From the NCBI GenBank assembly GCA_012962735.1, contig DTXA01000423.1:1-10329 (forward strand): 10,329 bases of DNA, in the 5' to 3' direction. Source of the stretch: Candidatus Latescibacterota bacterium. Its GTDB lineage: Bacteria; Latescibacterota; 4484-107; B68-G9. Below are positions 5,786 through 10,329 of the stretch, piece after piece; position 1 is the stretch's first letter, and every line of letters begins with the position of its first letter. The translations under genes were made by a program, and so were the position numbers. The notes beneath the pieces were generated by a model, which had not been told where the DNA came from, made no database searches, and saw only the letters and a program-made list of their open reading frames with translations.

Positions 5786-7123
5786 ATGGCCGTCGAGGAC
5801 GGGCTCAAGAAGTTCAGGGACATATACTCCTTCATAGGGGACCGCCTCTACTTCAACCGCCCGGACATAGATCTCAAGGGCGAGAGGTACAACTCCGCCC
5901 TGCTCTTCGGACTTTTGACCTGCCTGGTCCAGGGCAAAGAACTCATCGTCGGAGAACCCGGTCTGGGCAAGACCACCTCCGCCGAATACGTGACCTCCCT
6001 GTCTTACCGTGTCCCCTTGGGGCTCATATGGGGCAGCGAAGTGGCCGGACACCCGGAGCAGACCGAAGAGAAGATCATAGGCCGGCCCGACCTTGGCAAG
6101 CTGAACCGGGGGATCGAGGCCGTCGTGTGGTCGAACTTCGTACAGCTCCCTATCAAGATCGTGGACGAGATCAACCGGCTCCCCGAGACCAAGCAGAGCA
6201 TGATCTTGGACGGGGTGGATCGTGGGAACTGGGAGTACCTCAATGAGATGCTCATCAACGAAGAGTTCTGCCTCTTCGCTACGGCCAACTACCAGGACCG
6301 TGGCACCAACACCATCGTGGCTCCCCTGCTCGACCGGTTCGACGTGATGGTCGAATCCCGACACCCCGGCCCTAACCTCTCTTTCTTCATAGGCGCACAG
6401 GAGGATAAGGACAAGGTCCTGCGGCACCCGGAAAGCGAACGCGCACTGCAGGAAGTGTTAGCCGACAAAAGGCCTTACTACGAAAAGCTCCCTGAGATAG
6501 AGGCGATCTGCAGCCGTTACGGGGAATACCTCAAGGAGGAGCTCGGCATCGAAACCCCAGACAGGAAGGAGCGGGAGCTAATGCGCGCGCGGGTGGACGA
6601 GCTCCCATTCGACATGGATGCAGAAGCGTTCGCCAGGACCGCCCTCGCGGAGCTCTCCTTTTGTTACCAGTACGGCCAGAAGCGGTCCGACGAGGCCTGT
6701 GAGGAGGGCTGTCACTACACAGGGTACCTCTGCCACGCCGTGCAGAACTGCGCCTCGAACCGGCTTCCGGCATCCATCCAGAAGTACTCCAAGGCCCTGG
6801 CCTGGTTCTTGGGGGACGATCAGGTGGACATCGAACATGTGCGGGTCGTCTTCCCCTATGCGATGGCCCACAGGGTCCGGTGGAGGGAGGCATACACCTC
6901 CAAGAGGGGACGTGAGCCCCGGGAGGACCCCCTCCCCATCTACCTGGCCAAACAGGCGGTGGCCGAGGTCTTCCGCAGATACAACGAACAGAAGGAGGAG
7001 ATCAAGAACGCTTTGGCCCTGGCCTTCCGCATCCTCGAGGGCGAGGAACTGGAGCCCGCATCCGGAGACCATCCCATCTACGCCGAAATCCGGAAGGACC
7101 TGGGGAGGGGGGTTCGTGATTAA
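5786..7123 (+). CDS. MoxR-type AAA+ ATPase
   Basis: AAA+ ATPase of the MoxR branch, which typically forms hexameric rings that work with VWA partners to activate or assemble metalloenzymes and other complexes. In 445 residues I see Walker A GEPGLGKT (56-63), a Walker B-like IKIVDEIN (123-130), sensor 1 in FATANYQD (N168) and an arginine-finger region LLDRFDVMVE (R184). The C-terminal lid part carries an unusual cysteine group, C305, C309, C316 and C322 (C-x3-C-x6-C-x5-C), with C293 nearby, which could bind Zn or an Fe-S cluster. The start ATG 5786 has GGGAGGG just upstream. The gene overlaps the next one by 8 nt, so translation is probably coupled. The substrate is unknown; its VWA partner is two genes downstream. 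Confidence 0.92.
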   Translation: MAVEDGLKKFRDIYSFIGDRLYFNRPDIDLKGERYNSALLFGLLTCLVQGKELIVGEPGLGKTTSAEYVTSLSYRVPLGLIWGSEVAGHPEQTEEKIIGRPDLGKLNRGIEAVVWSNFVQLPIKIVDEINRLPETKQSMILDGVDRGNWEYLNEMLINEEFCLFATANYQDRGTNTIVAPLLDRFDVMVESRHPGPNLSFFIGAQEDKDKVLRHPESERALQEVLADKRPYYEKLPEIEAICSRYGEYLKEELGIETPDRKERELMRARVDELPFDMDAEAFARTALAELSFCYQYGQKRSDEACEEGCHYTGYLCHAVQNCASNRLPASIQKYSKALAWFLGDDQVDIEHVRVVFPYAMAHRVRWREAYTSKRGREPREDPLPIYLAKQAVAEVFRRYNEQKEEIKNALALAFRILEGEELEPASGDHPIYAEIRKDLGRGVRD

Positions 7124-7811
7124 CCCGTTTGAGGCCTTCAGGGAATACAGGTACAGGAAGAGGGTGCTCCCGCTGGACGGGATTGTCGCCTCCAAGGCCC
7201 TGATCGTGGAGAAGCTCCTTGAGGGCTACCAGCACCTCCTTGAAGAAGAGGTCAGGGAGCTGGTCTGGTTGGCCCGGGAGAACACCATCATGCGGGCCTA
7301 CGCCCTGGCCGAGGAGTGGACCAAGGGGATGGATTACGATGCCGAGGACATAGAGGAATTCTGCTTCGAGCTGGACCGCATCCGCAAGGCCCCCTATCGT
7401 ATCGCTGGGCCAGGCGGTCTGTACCTCTCCGCCCTGTGCAACAACGCCAAAGAGCCCGAGGTGATACTCCGGATAGGGGATATGGAGGGCCGGGTACACC
7501 TTTTGGGATACCGGCTTCCTAAGGGCAAGCGGCTGGTGGTGGAGGGGGACCTGGGGGACTTCGCCGGGATCGCCTTGGAAGGCGGGGAGCTCGTGGTGCG
7601 GGGAAAGGTCGGGAACGCCACAGGTGCCGGGATGAAAGCCGGAAGGATCCTGGTCGAGGGGGATGCGGGCCACCGCACGGGCGAGTGGATGATGGGAGGG
7701 GAGATCCGTGTGGAGGGGGCCATAGCCAGCATAGGCCAGGTGGGGTTCGGCAGGATATTCGAGCGCGGACGTCAGGTCTACCCTCCGCCCACGAGGACTC
7801 GGAGGATATAA
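7116..7811 (+). CDS. GXGXG beta-helix protein with helical N-terminus
   Basis: A 231-residue protein of unknown function. Residues 1 to about 100 are mostly charged and helical (VEKLLEGYQHLLEEEVRELV). Residues 125-203 form a GXGXG beta-helix like the C-terminal domain of glutamate synthase and formylmethanofuran dehydrogenase subunit C: glycines at 144, 163, 182 and 201 mark a 19-residue repeat, with GDLGDFAG, GKVGNATG and GDAGHRTG turns and GGELVV, GRILVE and GGEIRV strands. No catalytic residues or membrane segments are evident. The start is GTG 7116, overlapping the MoxR stop (GTGATTAA) with GGGGAGGGGGG just upstream; the frame stays open much further upstream but that part is antiphase to moxR. 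Placement between MoxR and VWA genes suggests a scaffold or substrate adaptor, by inference only. Confidence 0.85.
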   Translation: MINPFEAFREYRYRKRVLPLDGIVASKALIVEKLLEGYQHLLEEEVRELVWLARENTIMRAYALAEEWTKGMDYDAEDIEEFCFELDRIRKAPYRIAGPGGLYLSALCNNAKEPEVILRIGDMEGRVHLLGYRLPKGKRLVVEGDLGDFAGIALEGGELVVRGKVGNATGAGMKAGRILVEGDAGHRTGEWMMGGEIRVEGAIASIGQVGFGRIFERGRQVYPPPTRTRRI

Positions 7812-7812
7812 T

Positions 7813-7850
7813 TAGCCCCAAAAAGTTCTTCGCTTGTATACTTTTTGGGG
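7813..7850. repeat. Palindromic intergenic repeat, copy 2
   Basis: Perfect 11-bp inverted repeat CCCCAAAAAGT (7816-7826) and ACTTTTTGGGG (7840-7850) with a 13-nt loop. It lies in the 60-nt gap between the GXGXG and VWA genes, ending 21 nt before the VWA ATG, and shares 23 bases (7813-7835, inverted) with copy 1. There is no U-tract, so a terminator is unlikely; it could set the relative expression of the VWA gene by stabilising or processing the mRNA. Confidence 0.85.
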
Positions 7851-7871
7851 ACCCCTATCTTGGAGATATAG

Positions 7872-9380
7872 ATGCTCCCCAGGGAACGCTTCCTCCGCAT
7901 CTGGGCTTCTGTAAGGAAGAGGCACCTCTTCCCCGAACTGCCTCTCCCCGAGGTGGTGGATGGGGGCGGTAAGGTGGCCATCGAGATGAAGGGCAAACAG
8001 ATCCGGATGGACAGGGGCTTCTGCGAGCGGATGGCCGAGAAGCTCACCGAGGAGGAAGTAGTGGAGGCCCTTTTGGACCACGGCACCGCCCACCATACCT
8101 ACTGCCCCTGGGATTTCTCCACCTACCTGAAGCTCTACGCCCAGGCCAAAGGGGTGCTCAAGGACCCCAAGATGGCCAAGAGGGCGGTGGGGTACTTCAC
8201 AGACGTGGTTGCGGACACCTACTGCGTGCAGAGGGGCTCGACCTCGCTTCCCCTTCTATACCGCCACATGGAACGGGGGGATGTGGAGGAGGCTTTGGCC
8301 TCCCTGTACCAGGAGATCTGGGGGGTGAACCTCGAGGCCTCCGGACCCCTGGACGTCGTCCGGAGGCTCTCTAGGATCCCGTACCTGGACAGGTGGAAGT
8401 GGGAGGAGAACGTAAAGCGCTTCGCCCGTGCCCTGAAGCCCCTTTTGGAGGAGGCCGGGGACGAGGAGAACCCTATGGGCGAGCACGGGCCCTCGGGCTT
8501 CTCCTCTGAGGACATCGGCCAGGGCCTCAGGATGCTTGCGGCCCAGGGCCTCGAGGCCTTCAGGGAGATTATGGAGGACCTCGGGCACGAGCTCTTCGCG
8601 ACCGGAGAGGGGGGAATGGGACGTGGTGCCGGGAACCTGGTGGACATCGACGTCCTCTTCTACATGAAGCTGGCAGAGAACTATGCCCTTCCCGTCCAGA
8701 AGATGCCCATGGAAAAGAGCGGCGCCCTCTATCCTCACTCCCACTCCCCTTGGGAGGTGGGTAAGCCTATAAAAGACCTGGACATCTGGACCAGCTTCGG
8801 CAAGCTCCTGCCCGGTATCTCCCAGATATGGGAGAGGAGGGAAGGCGAAGTCTTCGGCATCTTAGAGGGCACCCCTGACTGCATCGTCGTCATAGACTCC
8901 TCTGGGAGCATGACGGACCCGAGAAAGCGTCTCTCATATGCGGTCTTAGGCGCGGCCTGCGCCGCAGATGCTTATCTGCGCAACAGCTCCCAGGTGGCGG
9001 TGTACAACTTCAGCGACGCCCTGAGGGGGGGGATGGAGGTGCTGCCCTTCACCTCCGAGAGGGAGGCAGTCTACCGAGCCATCTGTCGGTACTTTGGAGG
9101 GGGCACTGCCTTGGACCTCAAAGCCTTAGAATCACTCCGGGTCGACGATCCGGACATCTTCCTCATCACCGATATGCAGATCACAAACCTGAGGAGGGTG
9201 GTCGACTACCTTAGAGGGGTCCGTAGCCGAGTGACCGTGGTGCACATCGGGGAGAATCGGCACGTCCAGGAGTTCAGGGATAAGATCGAGGATAGCGGCC
9301 ATATAAGCGTGTACCCCGTGGAGCGACAGGAGGACATACCCAAGATCGTGCTCGGCAAAGTCCGGGAATACCTCCGCTGA
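7872..9380 (+). CDS. VWA-domain protein with zincin-like N-terminal domain
   Basis: A 502-residue protein, the likely partner of the MoxR ATPase. The C-terminal third is a von Willebrand A domain with an intact MIDAS: DSSGS (342-346), T412 in GGGTALDL and D434 in ITDMQ, so it should bind a divalent metal and a ligand protein. The N-terminal part (about 60-120) resembles the putative metallopeptidase domain seen in some VWA proteins: LLDHGTAHHTYCPWD (motif 70-75) followed by FTDVVADTYC. Where zincins have HExxH this has HGTAH, without the catalytic Glu, so it probably lacks protease activity. The start is ATG 7872 with GGAG 6 nt upstream. It is the last gene of the operon; no clear terminator follows. 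Confidence 0.9.
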   Translation: MLPRERFLRIWASVRKRHLFPELPLPEVVDGGGKVAIEMKGKQIRMDRGFCERMAEKLTEEEVVEALLDHGTAHHTYCPWDFSTYLKLYAQAKGVLKDPKMAKRAVGYFTDVVADTYCVQRGSTSLPLLYRHMERGDVEEALASLYQEIWGVNLEASGPLDVVRRLSRIPYLDRWKWEENVKRFARALKPLLEEAGDEENPMGEHGPSGFSSEDIGQGLRMLAAQGLEAFREIMEDLGHELFATGEGGMGRGAGNLVDIDVLFYMKLAENYALPVQKMPMEKSGALYPHSHSPWEVGKPIKDLDIWTSFGKLLPGISQIWERREGEVFGILEGTPDCIVVIDSSGSMTDPRKRLSYAVLGAACAADAYLRNSSQVAVYNFSDALRGGMEVLPFTSEREAVYRAICRYFGGGTALDLKALESLRVDDPDIFLITDMQITNLRRVVDYLRGVRSRVTVVHIGENRHVQEFRDKIEDSGHISVYPVERQEDIPKIVLGKVREYLR

Positions 9381-9408
9381 TATAAAAGGGGCCCCTAAAA
9401 AACATCCC

Positions 9409-9446
9409 CAGGTGGCCATCGCTTCGGCCTAATCACCCCCCACCTG
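9409..9446. other. Possible stem-loop after the VWA gene
   Basis: CAGGTGG (9409-9415) pairs with CCACCTG (9440-9446) around a 24-nt loop that has an inner GGCC/GGCC pairing. There is no U-tract. It may protect the 3' end of the operon mRNA. The rest of 9381-9546 shows no gene. Confidence 0.35.
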
Positions 9447-9494
9447 ACCGACCCCTATGGACCCTCCAAGATGCTATGCTGCATAACATAAACT

Positions 9495-9542
9495 CTATCC
9501 CAGCACCATGGTCAACGACACCGTCCAGTACAGCCGGGACAT
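9495..9542 (-). other. 15-codon ORF with SD inside a hairpin
   Basis: After rpmA on the minus strand, ATG 9542 is preceded by GAGGAGG with 5 nt spacing and encodes MSRLYWTVSLTMVLG before a TAG. The peptide is hydrophobic and could be the start of a lost membrane or secreted protein. The SD is paired in the hairpin at 9547-9570. A real product is doubtful. Confidence 0.25.
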
Positions 9543-9546
9543 CGAT

Positions 9547-9570
9547 CCTCCTCATAAAAAATTGAGGAGG
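9547..9570 (-). promoter_or_regulatory. Hairpin downstream of rpmA
   Basis: Perfect 8-bp stem CCTCCTCA (9547-9554) and TGAGGAGG (9563-9570); the minus-strand loop is ATTTTTTA. It lies 18 nt past the rpmA stop. It could serve as the end of the rplU-rpmA transcript, although the U-run is in the loop and not after the stem, or it could mask the SD of the tiny ORF that follows. Confidence 0.45.
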
Positions 9571-9588
9571 CGGTCGTTACGCCCGTGC

Positions 9589-9840
9589 TCACTCTGCATA
9601 CACGCTCACGTACTTACGTCCCCCCACTCGCTCGAATGCCACCCTACCGTCCACCAAGGCGAAAAGCGTATCGTCCCCCCCCCGCCCCACGTTACGGCCG
9701 GGGTGGAAGTGCGTGCCCCGCTGGCGCACCAGGATGTGTCCGGCCCGCACCCGTTGCCCGTCCGAGCGCTTCACCCCCAAACGCTTGCTCTGGCTGTCGC
9801 GGCCGTTCCGTGAACTTCCGACACCCTTTTTATGAGCCAT
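9589..9840 (-). CDS. rpmA: 50S ribosomal protein L27
   Basis: Large-subunit protein whose N-terminal tail reaches the peptidyl transferase centre. The 83-residue product begins MAHKKGVGSSRNGRDS, the mature form, with no cleavable extension as in Firmicutes and Fusobacteria, and no prp-like protease gene sits between rplU and rpmA. KRLGVKRSDGQRVRAGHI and TLFALVDGRVAFE are typical. ATG 9840 has AGGAGG 9 nt upstream and an extra AAGGAG next to the start. The palindromic repeat copy 3 sits 23 nt upstream of the ATG, in the gap after rplU. obg, often the next gene, is not here. Confidence 0.97.
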   Translation of the reverse strand: MAHKKGVGSSRNGRDSQSKRLGVKRSDGQRVRAGHILVRQRGTHFHPGRNVGRGGDDTLFALVDGRVAFERVGGRKYVSVYAE

Positions 9841-9857
9841 CTCCTTCCACCTCCTCG

Positions 9858-9891
9858 TCTATACCCCAAAAAGTTTTTTTGGGGCTATAGA
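9858..9891. repeat. Palindromic intergenic repeat, copy 3
   Basis: CCCCAAAAA (9864-9872) and TTTTTGGGG (9876-9884) with a 3-nt loop, extended outward by TCTATA (9858-9863) and TATAGA (9886-9891) with one unpaired base. It begins at the rplU stop codon and ends 23 nt before the rpmA start (minus strand). It looks like copy 2 with the loop deleted. Confidence 0.8.
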
Positions 9892-10196
9892 GATATATCC
9901 TCCACCAAAAGTTCTGTGTACGGCTGCCGGTGGCCTCGCTTCCTGCGGTATTTCTTCCTACGCTTCATCTTGAAGACGATTACCTTCCTCCCCCTTCCGT
10001 GCCCCAGCACCCTCGCCCGCACCGAGGCCGAGGGCACCGTGGGCGTCCCCACCAAGGCATCATCATCCCGACCTACCAGTAACACTTCTTTCAACTCCAA
10101 AACCTGACCCTCCTCCGCCTGCAGCCGAGGAACCCTCACCCGCTCCTGCGGGGCCACCCTGTACTGCATCCCCCCTATGCGCACAACGGCATACAC
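9885..10196 (-). CDS. rplU: 50S ribosomal protein L21
   Basis: Large-subunit protein that binds 23S rRNA. The 103-residue product has the normal length and pattern: YAVVRIGGMQYRVAPQERVRV, then LVGRDDDALVGTPTV and the basic VFKMKRRKKYRRKRGHRQPYTE. The start is GTG 10196 (GTG TAT GCC) with AGGAGG 6 nt upstream; the overlapping ATG at 10192 is out of frame. It is first in an rplU-rpmA pair and follows the tRNA-Gly gene by 58 nt on the same strand. The TAG stop is part of palindromic repeat copy 3. Confidence 0.97.
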   Translation of the reverse strand: MYAVVRIGGMQYRVAPQERVRVPRLQAEEGQVLELKEVLLVGRDDDALVGTPTVPSASVRARVLGHGRGRKVIVFKMKRRKKYRRKRGHRQPYTELLVEDISL

Positions 10197-10223
10197 GTCC
10201 TCCCTCCTCTATCTATAAACAGC

Positions 10224-10247
10224 AAGGTGCGAGCTCGCCCGCACCTT
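10224..10247 (-). terminator. Hairpin between tRNA-Gly and rplU
   Basis: Perfect 8-bp stem AAGGTGCG (10224-10231) and CGCACCTT (10240-10247). On the minus strand it is followed by GCTGTTTA, a weak U-tract. It is either a terminator after the tRNA gene or a leader structure of rplU. No separate rplU promoter is evident. Confidence 0.45.
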
Positions 10248-10254
10248 TACAATA

Positions 10255-10329
10255 TGGAGCGGGAGACGGGAATCGAACCCGCGACCCCCAGCTTGGGAAG
10301 CTGATGCTCTACCTACTGAGCTACTCCCG
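10255..10329 (-). tRNA. tRNA-Gly(CCC), lacking only base 1
   Basis: On the minus strand the D-arm GCTCAGTAGGTAGAGC, anticodon stem TCAGC/GCTGG with loop TTCCCAA (anticodon CCC), T-arm GGGTTCGAATCCC and acceptor strand CTCCCGC, then T and an encoded CCA (10257-10255) are all present. The 5' end is cut by the window edge after base 2. It reads GGG codons. Confidence 0.95.

Noticed and set aside
5762..6427. Long minus-strand frame opposite moxR
   Set aside because: Shadow ORF caused by GC-rich codon use; it resembles no family and lies wholly inside an evident gene.
6618..7115. Long N-terminal extension of the GXGXG frame
   Set aside because: It is an antiphase reading of moxR, rich in Arg, Pro and Ser and without any recognisable domain; GTG 7116 with a strong SD and 8-nt overlap is the better start.
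7002..7673. Long minus-strand frame opposite moxR and the GXGXG gene
   Set aside because: Crosses two real genes on the other strand and has no family features.
9386..9396. GGGGCCCC-type palindrome after the VWA gene as a terminator
   Set aside because: No loop and no following T-run on the plus strand; too short to call.
9475..9489. TATGCTGCATA palindrome
   Set aside because: Five-base arms only, single occurrence, no context supporting an operator.
1..10329. CRISPR array, insertion sequence or transposase
   Set aside because: No regularly spaced repeats and no transposase or integrase motif found; the three palindromes are dispersed single copies.

Overview
The window looks like chromosomal DNA of a GC-rich bacterium. 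Arg is mostly AGG or CGG, Ile codons often ATA, and Shine-Dalgarno (SD) sites are strong (GGAGG type); I read this as a deep-branching, possibly thermophilic lineage, but the phylum cannot be fixed by eye. L27 lacks the cleavable N-terminal extension typical of Firmicutes.

Layout, left to right. mtaB (+) is a tRNA-modifying radical SAM enzyme; its 3' end runs into a decayed receiver-domain fragment on the other strand. The conserved operon rpsP-rimM-trmD-rplS (-) spans 3921 to 1772, with a good promoter upstream and an intrinsic terminator downstream. Between trmD and rplS are a deletion-scarred fragment of a type I phosphodiesterase gene and a tiny coiled-coil ORF. Upstream of rpsP lies a creatininase-family gene (-) followed by a compressed pseudogene that joins the start of a HemL-like aminotransferase to pieces of an MlrC (M81) family gene.

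A divergent promoter pair separates the creatininase from a three-gene + strand operon: a MoxR-type AAA+ ATPase with a cysteine cluster, a protein with an N-terminal helical part and a GXGXG beta-helix (the fold of glutamate synthase and formylmethanofuran dehydrogenase subunit C), and a VWA protein with an intact MIDAS and a degenerate zincin-like N-terminal domain. MoxR and VWA partners commonly work together as a metalloenzyme-activating or chaperone module. The GXGXG partner is unfamiliar to me and makes this the most interesting system here.

The window ends with rplU-rpmA (-) and a tRNA-Gly(CCC) cut by the window edge.

Two themes run across the region. A palindromic repeat (CCCCAAAAAGT / ACTTTTTGGGG) occurs three times, each about 20 nt upstream of a start codon (mtaB, the VWA gene, rpmA). 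Several genes have been eroded by mostly in-frame deletions next to intact housekeeping operons, and rimM has no canonical start codon for its conserved N-terminus.
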